Positions 16,521-25,912 of a stretch of DNA of 64,000 nt are shown here, piece after piece. The position numbers and the translations under genes are program-made. Below the pieces are notes generated by a model, which was given only the letters and a program-made list of their open reading frames with translations, ran no database searches and was not told the origin of the DNA. The DNA is from DATKOF01 sp035524795 (GTDB taxonomy: Bacteria; Pseudomonadota; Gammaproteobacteria; Burkholderiales; SG8-41). The stretch is from positions 41,001 through 105,000 of the forward strand of contig DATKOF010000007.1 in assembly GCA_035524795.1 (NCBI GenBank), given 5' to 3'. Each line of letters starts with the position of its first letter. Position 1 is the stretch's first letter.

Positions 16521-17284
16521 ACATCCCCGCCGACTGGATCATTCCCGACTGGCCGGCGCCGGTAAACGTCAAAGGCCTGATCACGACGCGCCGCGGCGGC
16601 ATCAGCAGCGGTCCCTATGCAAGCTGCAATCTCGGATTGCATGCCGGCGACGATGCGGCCGCAGTCGCCGCCAATCGCCGCCGGCTGCGCGAACTGCTGC
16701 CCGCCGAGCCGAAATGGCTCGAACAGGTGCATGGCAACCGCGTGGTCGCCGCCGACGGTCTGACGGAAACCGCTGCAGCCGACGCCAGCGTCGCGCGCCA
16801 GCCGGGAACCGTCTGCGCGGTGATGATGGCCGATTGCCTGCCGGTGCTGCTGTGTGACCGCGACGGCAGTGTGGTCGGCATCGCGCACGCCGGCTGGCGC
16901 GGGCTCGCCGCCGGCGTCATCGAAAACACCGTGGGCACGATGGCGCTGCCGCCGCAACGCCTGCTCGCCTGGCTCGGACCCGCGATCGGCCCGGCCGCGT
17001 TCGAGGTCGGCGCCGAAGTGCGCGATGCTTTTGTCACGCACGATCCGGCGGCCGCCGCAGCGTTCGTGCCGTCGCGGCAGACCGACAAATGGCGCGCCGA
17101 CCTTTATGCGCTCGCGCGACAGCGTCTCGCGCGCTGCGGGGTCGCACCAATATATGGCGGCGGCCTGTGCACCGCGAGCGATCCGGCGCGCTTCTATTCG
17201 CATCGCCGCGACCGCGTCACCGGCCGCATGGCGGCGCTGATCTGGCTCGCGCCCGGCGCGGAAAAGTTGACGCGTCATCTATAA
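16517..17284 (+). CDS. pgeF: Peptidoglycan editing factor PgeF (YfiH, laccase-domain protein)
   Basis: 255-residue cytoplasmic copper/zinc enzyme of the multicopper oxidoreductase-like YfiH family. Members act on purine nucleosides or edit peptidoglycan precursors. The expected metal ligands are visible: WLEQVHGNRVV (His), MMADCLPVLLCD (Cys) and HAGWRGLAAGV (His). RRDRVTGRMAALIWL is the usual end. The start is GTG at 16517, within the rluD stop (GTGA overlap), so the two genes are translationally coupled. Confidence 0.93.
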   Translation: MNIPADWIIPDWPAPVNVKGLITTRRGGISSGPYASCNLGLHAGDDAAAVAANRRRLRELLPAEPKWLEQVHGNRVVAADGLTETAAADASVARQPGTVCAVMMADCLPVLLCDRDGSVVGIAHAGWRGLAAGVIENTVGTMALPPQRLLAWLGPAIGPAAFEVGAEVRDAFVTHDPAAAAAFVPSRQTDKWRADLYALARQRLARCGVAPIYGGGLCTASDPARFYSHRRDRVTGRMAALIWLAPGAEKLTRHL

Positions 17285-17297
17285 TGACTGCACTACC

Positions 17298-18071
17298 TTG
17301 AACGCCCTGACCGGAATTCTCGTTGCGACGGTGGCCGGCGGCGCGCTGAGCGCGACCGCCGCGGCGGCATTCGCCTTCAGCGCGCGCCCGGTCCATGTGC
17401 CAGCGCTGATCAGCTTCGCGATCGGCGCGCTGCTCGGCGCCGCGTTCCTCGAAATCCTGCCGCATGCATTTGAAACCTCGCCCAGCCCGACGCGCATCAC
17501 CGCAATGGTGCTGGCCGGCATCCTGCTGTTCTTCGTCCTCGAGAAGCTGGTGCTGTGGCGTCACTGCCACGAGGAGCAGTGCGAAGCGCATGAATTGCGC
17601 GCGGCGCCGCACGATCACGGCCGCAGCGGCCTGATGATCATGATCGGCACCACTTTCCACAATTTCGTCGACGGCATCCTGATCGCGACCGCCTTCCTCG
17701 CCGACCTGCAGGTCGGCGTGGTGACCGCAATCGCGATCATCACGCACGAGGTGCCGCAGGAAATCGGCGACTTTCTGGTGCTGTTGCATTCCGGCTATCC
17801 GCGGCGCGTCGCGTTCGCGGTCAACATCCTGTCGAGCCTGGCGATGACGGCGGGCGGCGTGTTCGCCTATTTCGCGCTGAAGACGATGCAGCAGTGGATA
17901 CCGCCGCTGCTCGGGCTTGCCGCCGCCAGCATGATCTATGTCGCGGTCGCCGATCTGATTCCGGGCCTGCACCGCCGCCCCGAACTTCACGCCACTTTTC
18001 AGCAGGTCACTCTGATCTGCGCCGGCATTTTCACGGTGTGGGGCGTCGGCGCGCTGGTACGCGAGTCCTGA
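17298..18071 (+). CDS. ZIP-family divalent metal transporter
   Basis: 257-residue inner-membrane protein with about eight helices that would import zinc or other divalent metals. Helix 4 has the ZIP metal-site pattern GTTFHNFVDGILIATAFL and helix 5 has AIAIITHEVPQEIGDFLVLL (HEVPQEIGD, the second half of the binuclear site). A His/Cys-rich cytoplasmic loop (HCHEEQCEAHELR, HDHGR) lies between helices 3 and 4, as in other ZIPs. The likely start is TTG at 17298, since no ATG or GTG fits the family N-terminus. It is 14 bases after pgeF. The exact metal is unknown. Confidence 0.88.
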   Translation: MNALTGILVATVAGGALSATAAAAFAFSARPVHVPALISFAIGALLGAAFLEILPHAFETSPSPTRITAMVLAGILLFFVLEKLVLWRHCHEEQCEAHELRAAPHDHGRSGLMIMIGTTFHNFVDGILIATAFLADLQVGVVTAIAIITHEVPQEIGDFLVLLHSGYPRRVAFAVNILSSLAMTAGGVFAYFALKTMQQWIPPLLGLAAASMIYVAVADLIPGLHRRPELHATFQQVTLICAGIFTVWGVGALVRES

Positions 18072-18084
18072 GATCCGCGCCGCG

Positions 18085-19851
18085 ATGAACTCTCCGCAAA
18101 CCCTGATGCAGGCGCTGCTCGACCAGGCCGGCCGCGCCAGCGCCGAACAGGCGCAAAGCATCGTTCAGTCACTGGCGACTGAACAGCGGATACGGGACAC
18201 CACGCTGCTCGACGCACTGACCGCCGCCCTCGCGCAGGACAGCGAGCAGCTGAACGAAATCCAGCAGCGCTACTACCGGCAGCATCTCGAACTGTGGAAA
18301 CGCGTGATCGCGCGCGCCGACCAGGGCGCGGCCGCCGCGCCGGTGATCGCACCGGAGAAAACCGACCGCCGCTTCCAGTCGCCGGAATGGAATGAATTGC
18401 CGTTCTTCGATTATCTGAAACAGGCCTATTTGCTGAACTCGCGCTGGCTCGGAGAAATGGTTGAAGCGGCGGCGCTTGACGCGCCGGCCAAGCACCGGCT
18501 GCGCTTCTTCACGCGCCAGTGGCTCGATGCCGTGGCCCCCGCCAATTTTCCGGCGACCAACCCGGAAGTTCTGAAACTGGCACAGCAGACCGGCGGCGAA
18601 AGCCTGTTGCGCGGCATCGAAAACCTGAATGCCGATCTGAAAAAGGGCCGCATTACGATGACCGACGAGGCGGCGTTCGAAGTCGGCCGCAATCTCGCGG
18701 TCACTCCCGGCGCGGTCGTATTCGAAAACGATCTGATGCAGCTGATCCAGTACGCGCCGTTGACCGAGACCGTGCACGAAAAACCGCTGCTGATCGTGCC
18801 GCCGTGCATCAACAAGTACTATATCCTCGATCTGCAGCCCGACAATTCATTCGTGCGCTACGCGGTCGCGCAGGGCCATACCGTATTCATGGTGTCGTGG
18901 CGCAACGTGCCGCAGGAAATGGGGCGCGTGACGTGGGACGAATACCTCGAGCGCGGCGTGATCCGGGCAATCGATGCCGTGCTCGAAATCTGCGGCAGTG
19001 GACAGCTCAACGCGCTTGGTTTCTGCATCGGCGGCACGCTGCTGGCGCCGGCGCTCGCGGTGCTGCGCGCGCGTGAACGCGAGCCGGCGGCAAGCCTGAC
19101 GCTGCTGACCGCGATGCTCGATTTCAGCGACGTCGGTGATCTTGCGGTGTTCGTCGATGAGAATTACGTTACGAAACGCGAGCAGGATTTTGCCGCGGGC
19201 GGCGTGCTGAACGGCCGCGAACTGGGGCTGACGTTTTCGAGCCTGCGCGCCAACGAGCTGATCTGGAACTACGTCGTCAACAATTACCTGAAGGGGCAAC
19301 AGCCGGAACCATTCGACCTGCTCTACTGGAACAGCGACAGCACCAACCTGCCGGGCGCGATGTACGTGTATTACCTGCGTAACACCTATCTCGAGAACAA
19401 CCTGCGCGTGCCGGGCAGGCTGACGATGTGCGGCGTACCGATCGACCTCGACACGGTCGCCGCGCCGGCCTATGTGCTCGCCGCGCGCGAGGACCACATC
19501 GTGCCGTGGAAGACCGCCTACCAAAGCACCCAATTGCTCGGCGGGCAGTGCGAGTTCGTGCTGACCGCGAGCGGCCACATCGCCGGCGTCGTCAATCCTG
19601 CAGCGAAGAACAAGCGCCACTACTGGCTCAATACGGATCTGCCGGCCGACGCCGATGCGTGGTTCGCCGCCGCCGCGCAGCGGCCGGGCAGCTGGTGGTC
19701 GCACTGGAGCGGATGGCTCGCGCCGTTCGGCGGCATGCAAGTGCCGGCGCGCCCGCCCGGCGGCGCGAAATATCCGGCCATCGAACCCGCGCCCGGACGC
19801 TACGTGAAAGAGAGGATTCAGGATACAGGATTCGGGATTCAGTCTGACTGA
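18085..19851 (+). CDS. phaC: Class I poly(R)-hydroxyalkanoate synthase
   Basis: 588-residue enzyme that polymerises (R)-3-hydroxyacyl-CoA into storage granules. The lipase-like box GFCIGGT places the catalytic Cys at residue 314. The partner Asp lies in LAAREDHIVPW and the His in TASGHIAGVVNP. PPCINKYYILDLQPDNSFVRY is a family hallmark, and the length matches class I. The last residues (KERIQDTGFGIQSD) are encoded by a palindromic GGATTCAGG-type repeat rather than by family sequence. phaB follows; no phaA or phasin gene is in the window. Confidence 0.96.
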   Translation: MNSPQTLMQALLDQAGRASAEQAQSIVQSLATEQRIRDTTLLDALTAALAQDSEQLNEIQQRYYRQHLELWKRVIARADQGAAAAPVIAPEKTDRRFQSPEWNELPFFDYLKQAYLLNSRWLGEMVEAAALDAPAKHRLRFFTRQWLDAVAPANFPATNPEVLKLAQQTGGESLLRGIENLNADLKKGRITMTDEAAFEVGRNLAVTPGAVVFENDLMQLIQYAPLTETVHEKPLLIVPPCINKYYILDLQPDNSFVRYAVAQGHTVFMVSWRNVPQEMGRVTWDEYLERGVIRAIDAVLEICGSGQLNALGFCIGGTLLAPALAVLRAREREPAASLTLLTAMLDFSDVGDLAVFVDENYVTKREQDFAAGGVLNGRELGLTFSSLRANELIWNYVVNNYLKGQQPEPFDLLYWNSDSTNLPGAMYVYYLRNTYLENNLRVPGRLTMCGVPIDLDTVAAPAYVLAAREDHIVPWKTAYQSTQLLGGQCEFVLTASGHIAGVVNPAAKNKRHYWLNTDLPADADAWFAAAAQRPGSWWSHWSGWLAPFGGMQVPARPPGGAKYPAIEPAPGRYVKERIQDTGFGIQSD

Positions 19852-19867
19852 GGTCTCCTGTATCCTG
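19819..19867. repeat. Palindromic GGATTCAGG-type repeat at the phaC 3' end
   Basis: A perfect 12-bp inverted repeat (CAGGATACAGGA at 19819-19830, TCCTGTATCCTG at 19856-19867) encloses direct repeats of GGATTC and the phaC stop codon. It can form a hairpin between phaC and phaB but lacks a T run. Confidence 0.7.
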
Positions 19868-19907
19868 TAATGCCGCGGCTCTGCGGTTCACTTGTAAGGA
19901 TTATTAT

Positions 19908-20651
19908 ATGTCTCAACGCATCGCTGTCGTGACCGGCGGCATGGGCGGCCTCGGCGAGGCCATCTGCGCCAAGCTGTCGGACATGGGATACCGGGTTGTC
20001 GCCACTCATTCGCCGGGCAACGCAAAGTCCGCATCGTGGCTGGCCGAAATGAAGAAACGCGGCCGTTCGTTCCATACCGTCGAGGTCGATGTCGCCGATT
20101 TCGATTCGTGCGCACAGGCCGTGGCGCGGGTCGAAGCCGAGGTCGGCCCGATCGACGTGATGGTCAACAATGCCGGTATCACGCGCGACATGACGTTCAA
20201 AAAGATGGGCAGGCCGGACTGGGACGCCGTGCTGCGCACCGATCTCGACAGTGTATTCAACATGACCAAGCCGGTGTGCGACGGCATGGTCGAGCGCGGC
20301 TGGGGTCGCATCATCAACATCTCATCGGTCAACGGCCAGAAAGGCGCGTTCGGGCAGACCAACTACGCGGCGGCCAAGGCCGGCATGCACGGCTTCACCA
20401 AGGCGCTCGCGCTCGAGGTCGCGAAGAAAGGCGTCACCGTCAACACCATCTCGCCGGGGTACATCGCGACCAGGATGGTGCTGGCGATCCCGCAGGAAAT
20501 CCTCGATACCAAGATCATCCCGCAGATTCCGCTCGGCCGCCTCGGCAAACCGGAGGAAGTCGCCGGCCTCGTCGCCTATCTATGTTCGGACGAAGCGGCG
20601 TTCGTGACCGGCGCCAACATCGCGATCAACGGCGGGCAGCACATGTATTGA
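19908..20651 (+). CDS. phaB: Acetoacetyl-CoA reductase
   Basis: 247-residue NADPH-dependent short-chain dehydrogenase that makes (R)-3-hydroxybutyryl-CoA for PhaC. The Rossmann motif is VVTGGMGGLGEAIC (8-21). The catalytic set shows as NNAGITRD, NISSVNGQKGAFGQTNYAAAKAG (Ser, Tyr, Lys) and the usual end GANIAINGGQHMY. SVNGQKGAFGQTNY is specific for PhaB rather than FabG. It follows phaC by 56 bases with an AAGGA ribosome site. Confidence 0.95.
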   Translation: MSQRIAVVTGGMGGLGEAICAKLSDMGYRVVATHSPGNAKSASWLAEMKKRGRSFHTVEVDVADFDSCAQAVARVEAEVGPIDVMVNNAGITRDMTFKKMGRPDWDAVLRTDLDSVFNMTKPVCDGMVERGWGRIINISSVNGQKGAFGQTNYAAAKAGMHGFTKALALEVAKKGVTVNTISPGYIATRMVLAIPQEILDTKIIPQIPLGRLGKPEEVAGLVAYLCSDEAAFVTGANIAINGGQHMY

Positions 20652-20662
20652 CCGCGGTTTGC

Positions 20663-20691
20663 TTGAACCGCCGTCCGAGCGGTGCTAGATT
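20663..20691 (+). promoter_or_regulatory. Sigma-70 type promoter upstream of phaR
   Basis: TTGAAC (20663-20668), a 17-base spacer and TAGATT (20686-20691), about 105 bases before the phaR ATG. A six-base hairpin (gcggtt/aaccgc, 20654-20671) overlaps the -35 box and could be an operator. Confidence 0.5.
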
Positions 20692-20796
20692 ACTTCCTCG
20701 CGCGCCCGCCGGGCGACCGATCCATGCGAGCGCTGACGGCCGACTGCCGGGATATGGCGGACAACCGATCAGCGCCACTCTGACCAAAGGCCTGAC

Positions 20797-21432
20797 ATGA
20801 GCAATGACGTTCGGATCATCAAGAAATACCCGAACCGCCGCCTCTACGACACGGCGACCAGCAGCTATATCACGCTCGAAGACGTCAAGAAGCTGGTGCT
20901 CGACCAGGTCGAGTTCAAGGTCGAGGACGCCAAGACCCACGAAGATCTGACGCGCAGCATCCTGCTGCAGATCATTCTCGAAGAAGAAAGCGGCAACGGC
21001 GCGCCGATGTTTTCGAGCGGCGTGCTGGCCCAGATCATCCGCACCTACGGCCAGACGATGCAGGGCATGATGGGCAGTTACCTCGAAAAGAACATCCAGA
21101 CCTTCATCGACATCCAGAAGAAACTGCAGGAACAGTCGCGTTCGTTGTACGGCGACACCGCGCCCCTTTCGAATGCCGACGCATGGAGCGAATTCCTGAA
21201 GATGCAGGGGCCGGCGATCCAGGGGCTGATGGGGCGCTACCTCGAGCAGAGCGCCAACGCGTTCCTCGAAATGCAGAAACAGATGCAGAAGCAGACCCGC
21301 AGCCTGTTCGGCAATTTCCCGTTTCCGAATTTCACGCCCCCTGTCGCGCCTTCGAAACCCGAGAACGACCATGCCGCCGATAACAAAAGCACCCCGTCCA
21401 AGGACGAAGGCGGCGAAAAAACCGGTACCTGA
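20797..21432 (+). CDS. phaR: Polyhydroxyalkanoate synthesis repressor PhaR
   Basis: 211-residue DNA- and PHA-binding regulator that represses phasin and its own gene until granules form. The N-terminal DNA-binding domain VRIIKKYPNRRLYDTATSSY is the family signature. Two repeated helical segments follow (YLEKNIQTFIDIQKKLQEQ; YLEQSANAFLEMQKQMQKQ), and the Pro/Lys-rich tail is low-complexity. It has its own likely promoter. Its last 62 bases overlap the start of rimO in another frame. Confidence 0.94.
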   Translation: MSNDVRIIKKYPNRRLYDTATSSYITLEDVKKLVLDQVEFKVEDAKTHEDLTRSILLQIILEEESGNGAPMFSSGVLAQIIRTYGQTMQGMMGSYLEKNIQTFIDIQKKLQEQSRSLYGDTAPLSNADAWSEFLKMQGPAIQGLMGRYLEQSANAFLEMQKQMQKQTRSLFGNFPFPNFTPPVAPSKPENDHAADNKSTPSKDEGGEKTGT

Positions 21433-22756
21433 GCACGCGCGGGCGCGGCCTGCGCCCAGAATCGGCTTCGTCTCGCTCGGCTGTCCGAAAGCGCTGGTCG
21501 ATTCCGAGCGCGTGCTGACGCAGCTGCGCGCCGAAGGCTACCTGATCGCGCCGAGTTACGATGACGCCGATCTCGTCGTCGTCAACACCTGCGGTTTCAT
21601 CGACAGTGCGGTCGAGGAATCACTGGCTGCGATCGGCGAGGCGCTCGCCGAAAACGGCAAAGTAATCGTCACCGGTTGCCTCGGCGCCAAGGGCGACATC
21701 GTCAAGCGCAATCATCCGCGCGTGCTGGCAGTGACCGGCCCGCATGCGACCGATGAGGTGATGGCGGCGGTGCATGCGCAGCTGCCCAGACCGCATGATC
21801 CGTATAGCGACCTCGTCCCTGCGCAAGGCATCAAACTGACGCCCGGACATTACGCGTACCTGAAAATCGCCGAAGGCTGCAACCATCGTTGCACGTTCTG
21901 CATCATTCCCTCGATGCGCGGTGATCTGGTCAGCCGGCCGGTCGGCGACGTGATGCAGGAGGCCGAAAATCTGGTCAGGGCCGGCGTCAGGGAACTGCTG
22001 GTGATCTCGCAGGACACCAGCGCCTACGGTGTGGACATCAAATACCGCACCGGTTTCTGGAACGGCCGGCCGCTGAAAACGCGGATCACCGAACTCGCCG
22101 CCGCGCTGGCAACTCTGGGCGTCTGGGTGCGGCTGCATTACGTCTATCCCTACCCGCATGTGGACGAAGTAATTCCATTGATGACCGAAGGCAAGCTGTT
22201 GCCCTATCTCGATGTGCCGTTCCAGCACGCGAGCCCGCGCATACTGAAGGCGATGAAGCGCCCCGCGAGTTCAGAGGACAACCTGACGCGCATCCGGCGC
22301 TGGCGCGATACCTGTCCCGAGCTGACGATCCGCAGCACCTTCATCGTCGGTTTTCCCGGCGAGTCCGAACGGGATTTCGAGCAGCTGCTTGAATTTCTCG
22401 AAGCGGCGCAGCTCGACCGCGTCGGCTGCTTCGCCTATTCGCCGGTCGACGGCGCGCGCGCCAACACGTTGCCCGATCATGTGCCGGAAGAGATCAAACA
22501 GGAACGCCTGGCGCACTTCATGACGTTCCAGGAAAGAATCAGCGCCGCCAAATTGAAGCGCAAGGTCGGCGCCACGCTGTGCGTGCTGGTCGACGAGATC
22601 ACGCCGCATGGCGCAATCGCCCGCAGCGCCGCCGATGCGCCGGAGATCGACGGCATTGTGCGCGTCGCCCCTTCGCCCGCGCTGAAAGCCGGTGAATTCG
22701 CGACGGTGCGCGTCACACGCTCCGACGCTCACGATCTGTGGGCCGGGATTTCGTGA
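21371..22756 (+). CDS. rimO: Ribosomal protein S12 methylthiotransferase RimO
   Basis: 461-residue radical-SAM enzyme that methylthiolates Asp of ribosomal protein S12. The auxiliary cluster Cys lie in SLGCPKALVDSE, NTCGFIDSA and TGCLGAKG. The radical-SAM motif is CNHRCTFCIIPSMRG. A TRAM domain closes the protein. A basic N-terminal extension of about 30 residues (KAPRPRTKAAKK) precedes the family start PRIGFVSLGCP. No alternative start codon exists nearer to it, so the gene really overlaps phaR by 62 bases. Confidence 0.95.
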   Translation: MPPITKAPRPRTKAAKKPVPEHARARPAPRIGFVSLGCPKALVDSERVLTQLRAEGYLIAPSYDDADLVVVNTCGFIDSAVEESLAAIGEALAENGKVIVTGCLGAKGDIVKRNHPRVLAVTGPHATDEVMAAVHAQLPRPHDPYSDLVPAQGIKLTPGHYAYLKIAEGCNHRCTFCIIPSMRGDLVSRPVGDVMQEAENLVRAGVRELLVISQDTSAYGVDIKYRTGFWNGRPLKTRITELAAALATLGVWVRLHYVYPYPHVDEVIPLMTEGKLLPYLDVPFQHASPRILKAMKRPASSEDNLTRIRRWRDTCPELTIRSTFIVGFPGESERDFEQLLEFLEAAQLDRVGCFAYSPVDGARANTLPDHVPEEIKQERLAHFMTFQERISAAKLKRKVGATLCVLVDEITPHGAIARSAADAPEIDGIVRVAPSPALKAGEFATVRVTRSDAHDLWAGIS

Positions 22757-22785
22757 CTCCCGCTTCCGCCCGGAGGCGAAACGAA

Positions 22786-23982
22786 ATGAAGAACGGCAAT
22801 GCCCCGGCGGAGTCGTCGCTGCTGTCGCTGCCGATGATGGCAGTGATGACGGCACAGTTTCTCTCCGCGTTCGGCGACAACGCGCTGCTGATCGCCGCGA
22901 TAGCGCTGCTCAAGAGCCAGAACGATGCGAATCTGGTGCCCTGGCTGCAGGAATCGTTCATCGTTCCCTACATCCTGCTCGCGCCGTTTGCCGGGCCGAT
23001 CGCGGATTCGTTTCCGAAAGGGCGCGTGATGTTCGGCAGCAACGCGCTCAAACTCGCCGGCACCGCGCTGATCGTCGCCGGAATCCATCCCCTGTCAGGC
23101 TATGCGCTGGTCGGCGTCGGTGCCGCGATCTATTCTCCGGCCAAATACGGAATACTGACGCAACTGTTCGATACCACGAAACTGGTGCGCGCCAACGGCC
23201 TGCTCGAAGGTTCGACGATCGCCGCGATCCTGCTCGGCACCGTCAGCGGCGGCGAACTCGCCGACCATTCGGTAACCCTGGCGCTGCTTGCAGTAGTCAT
23301 CCTCTACGTGTCGGCAGCGGCGGTCAACCTGCTGATCCCGCGCCTGCCGCCCGAACATCCGCTGTCGCAGTTCAGGCCATCGCTGCTGGTCAGGGATTTT
23401 TTCAGCGCGCTCGCAGCGCTGACCGCGGACCGCGACGCGCGCTTCAGCCTGATCGGCACCAGTGTGTTCTGGGGCGCCGGCGCCGCACTGCGGCTGCTGC
23501 TGTTCGCCTGGGTGCCGGTCGCGCTCGGCATCGCGGACAATAAAACGCCGTCGTATCTGATGGCCGCGCTGTCGATCGGCATCGTGTTCGGCGCGCTGGC
23601 GGCGGGCGGCTTCGTTACGCTCGTCCGCGTCAATCGCGCACTGTTCGGCGGACTGCTGCTCGGCCCGCTGATCCTTGCTTTCGCTTACTCCTCGGGAATC
23701 GCGCCGGCCGCCGTTTTGCTGATATCGATCGGGATCTGCGGCGGGATTTTTGCAGTGCCGCTCAACGCGCTGCTGCAGGAACGCGGCCACCAAAGCACCG
23801 GTGCCGGTCATGCCGTTGCGGCGCAGAACCTGTTCGAAAATCTGAGCATGCTGCTGTTCGTCGGTCTCTACGCCGGCATGCAGGCATCACTGATGACCGC
23901 CATAACATCGGTAGCGGCGTTCGGCGGCCTGCTGCTCGCAGGCTTGACGGCGCTTTCCCTCTGGCGCCTGAAGCGGCGCTAG
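22786..23982 (+). CDS. lplT: Lysophospholipid transporter LplT-type MFS protein
   Basis: 398-residue major-facilitator protein with about twelve helices that would flip lysophospholipids into the cytoplasm for re-acylation. Family-specific stretches are MTAQFLSAFGDNALLIAAIALL, FIVPYILLAPFAGPIADSF, YSPAKYGILTQLF and RANGLLEGSTIAAILLGTVSGG. The ATG at 22786 is chosen over the longer frame because GGAGG precedes it by eight bases. The usual partner aas is not in the window. It lies 29 bases after rimO and converges on the helicase gene. Confidence 0.88.
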   Translation: MKNGNAPAESSLLSLPMMAVMTAQFLSAFGDNALLIAAIALLKSQNDANLVPWLQESFIVPYILLAPFAGPIADSFPKGRVMFGSNALKLAGTALIVAGIHPLSGYALVGVGAAIYSPAKYGILTQLFDTTKLVRANGLLEGSTIAAILLGTVSGGELADHSVTLALLAVVILYVSAAAVNLLIPRLPPEHPLSQFRPSLLVRDFFSALAALTADRDARFSLIGTSVFWGAGAALRLLLFAWVPVALGIADNKTPSYLMAALSIGIVFGALAAGGFVTLVRVNRALFGGLLLGPLILAFAYSSGIAPAAVLLISIGICGGIFAVPLNALLQERGHQSTGAGHAVAAQNLFENLSMLLFVGLYAGMQASLMTAITSVAAFGGLLLAGLTALSLWRLKRR

Positions 23983-23989
23983 CGGCACG

Positions 23990-25912
23990 TCAACACTTGA
24001 AGAACGCGAGCACGTCCGCCAGTTCGCGCGTGCGCCGCATCGGCGGCAGGCTGGCGACAATCTTTCTGCCGTAGCCGCGGCTGACGAGGCGCGGATCGCA
24101 GATCATCAGCACGCCGCGGTCGTGCTCGTCGCGGATCAGACGCCCCGCGCCCTGCTTCAGCGCGAGCGTCGCTTCCGGCAATTGAAATTCCATGAAGGCA
24201 TCGCGTCCGTCGCGCTTCATCCGTTCGATGCGCGCCGCCAGCAGCGGATCGTCGGGCGGCGCAAACGGCAGCTTGTCGATCACGACCAGCGACAGCGCCT
24301 CGCCGCGCACATCCACGCCCTCCCAGAACGACTGGCTGCCGACCAGCACCGCATTGCCGAGCCGGCGGAAACGTTCGAGCAGTTCGGTGCGCGAACCCTC
24401 GCCCTGCGCCAGCAACGGAAAATCGAGCTTGTGCCGCTTGAACGCCTCGGCCAGCAGTTCGCGGCCTTCGCGCATCGCGCGCAGGCTGGTAAACAGCACA
24501 AACGCGCGGCCGCCGCTCGCCTCGATTACCGGCAGTGCGGCCTCGATCACCGCGCGCGTGTAATCGGGCGTATTCGGCTCCGGCATGTCCTTCGGCACAT
24601 AGAACAGTGCGTGTGCGGCGTAATCGAACGGGCTTGGCCATGACTGCGCGTGCACGTCGTCGAGCCCCAGTTGGCTCCGGTAATGCGCGAAGTCGCCACC
24701 GACCGACAGCGTCGCCGAAGTGAGAATCCACGCTCGCGCATGGCCGGCGATCTGCTGCTGGAATATCCCGGCCACCGACAGCGGCGTCGCGTTCAGTTGC
24801 AGCGCGTGGCCGAACAATTCGATCCAGCGTACGTTGTCGGGATCATCGTGATCGCGCCAGTGCTTGACGGCTTCCGTCAGCGCCAGCGCGCGTTGCCAGC
24901 ATTTTTCAAGACCCTCGCTGCGCTGCGCCTGAGATTCAAGCACTCCCGCCAAAGCTTCGAGTTTTTCGATGACCGCGGCCAGCGCGGGCTCAAACCCCCG
25001 ATTTCTCTCAAGCTCGTGATAAGGAATGCGTCCGCCGTCCCCGCTGAAGGCCAGCCGCAGGTCGCGCGCCGCCTTGTCCAGCGCCTGCGCCGCGTCCGGC
25101 AACGACTTATAGTCCTTCGCCGCGGCGAGTCCTTCCATCCGTGCGTCGCGCGCCAGTTCGAGCAACTGCGAAGTCGAAACGGTCTGCCCGAAGAACAGGC
25201 TGGCGGTTTCCGGCAACTGATGCGCTTCGTCGAGAATGATGGTGTTCGACGCCGGCAGCAGCTCCGATACGCCTTCATCGCGCAGCACGACGTCGGCGAA
25301 AAACAGGTGGTGATTGACGACCACGACGTCGGCCGTCAGCGCCTGCTTGCGCGCCTCCATCACGAAGCATTTCGAATGGTGCTTGCACTCCGCGCCGAGA
25401 CAGTTGTCGCGCGTCGAGGTCACGTACGACCAGATACCGGCGCTCTCCGGCACGTCGGGCAGGTCACTCTTGTCGCCGCTCGTGCTGTGCCTGGCGAAAT
25501 TGACGATCTTCGGCAGATAACGCGCGTCGTCGCGGCTGGGAAAGCGGCCTTCGCTCTGCGCGCGTTCGAGATGGTAATGGCAGACGTAATTGGCGCGTCC
25601 CTTCAGCAGCGCGACGGTGACCGGCGCCTTCAGCGCCGCGCGCACGGTCTGGATGTCGCGGTCGAACAACTGGTCCTGCAGCGTCTTGGTGCCGGTCGAA
25701 ATGATGACCTTTCCGCCCGACAGCAGCGCAGGTACCAGATAGGCGAAGGTCTTGCCGGTGCCGGTGCCGGCCTCCGCAATCAGCACCGAGTTGTGTTCGA
25801 TCGCGTCGGCCACCGCGCGCGCCATTTCGAGCTGACTCTCGCGCACGCGGAAATCCCCGACCGCGCGGGACAGCGCGCCACTCGCAGAAAATATCGCTTC
25901 GAGATCGATCAA
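23990..25912 (-). CDS. yoaA: DinG/YoaA-type ATP-dependent DNA helicase
   Basis: 640-residue XPD-like superfamily 2 helicase used in DNA damage tolerance. Walker A is AGTGTGKT (48-55) and the DEAH box is ILDEAHQLPET. Four Cys that would bind a 4Fe-4S cluster are seen in NYVCHYH and in DNCLGAECKHHSKCFVMEARK. Motifs V and VI appear as VLVGSQSFWEGVDVRG and LKQGAGRLIRDEHDRGVL. There is no ATG near the family start; TTG at 25912 gives the family-like MIDLEAIFSASGALS. The open frame continues upstream, but that part is not conserved-looking. Confidence 0.9.
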   Translation of the reverse strand: MIDLEAIFSASGALSRAVGDFRVRESQLEMARAVADAIEHNSVLIAEAGTGTGKTFAYLVPALLSGGKVIISTGTKTLQDQLFDRDIQTVRAALKAPVTVALLKGRANYVCHYHLERAQSEGRFPSRDDARYLPKIVNFARHSTSGDKSDLPDVPESAGIWSYVTSTRDNCLGAECKHHSKCFVMEARKQALTADVVVVNHHLFFADVVLRDEGVSELLPASNTIILDEAHQLPETASLFFGQTVSTSQLLELARDARMEGLAAAKDYKSLPDAAQALDKAARDLRLAFSGDGGRIPYHELERNRGFEPALAAVIEKLEALAGVLESQAQRSEGLEKCWQRALALTEAVKHWRDHDDPDNVRWIELFGHALQLNATPLSVAGIFQQQIAGHARAWILTSATLSVGGDFAHYRSQLGLDDVHAQSWPSPFDYAAHALFYVPKDMPEPNTPDYTRAVIEAALPVIEASGGRAFVLFTSLRAMREGRELLAEAFKRHKLDFPLLAQGEGSRTELLERFRRLGNAVLVGSQSFWEGVDVRGEALSLVVIDKLPFAPPDDPLLAARIERMKRDGRDAFMEFQLPEATLALKQGAGRLIRDEHDRGVLMICDPRLVSRGYGRKIVASLPPMRRTRELADVLAFFKC

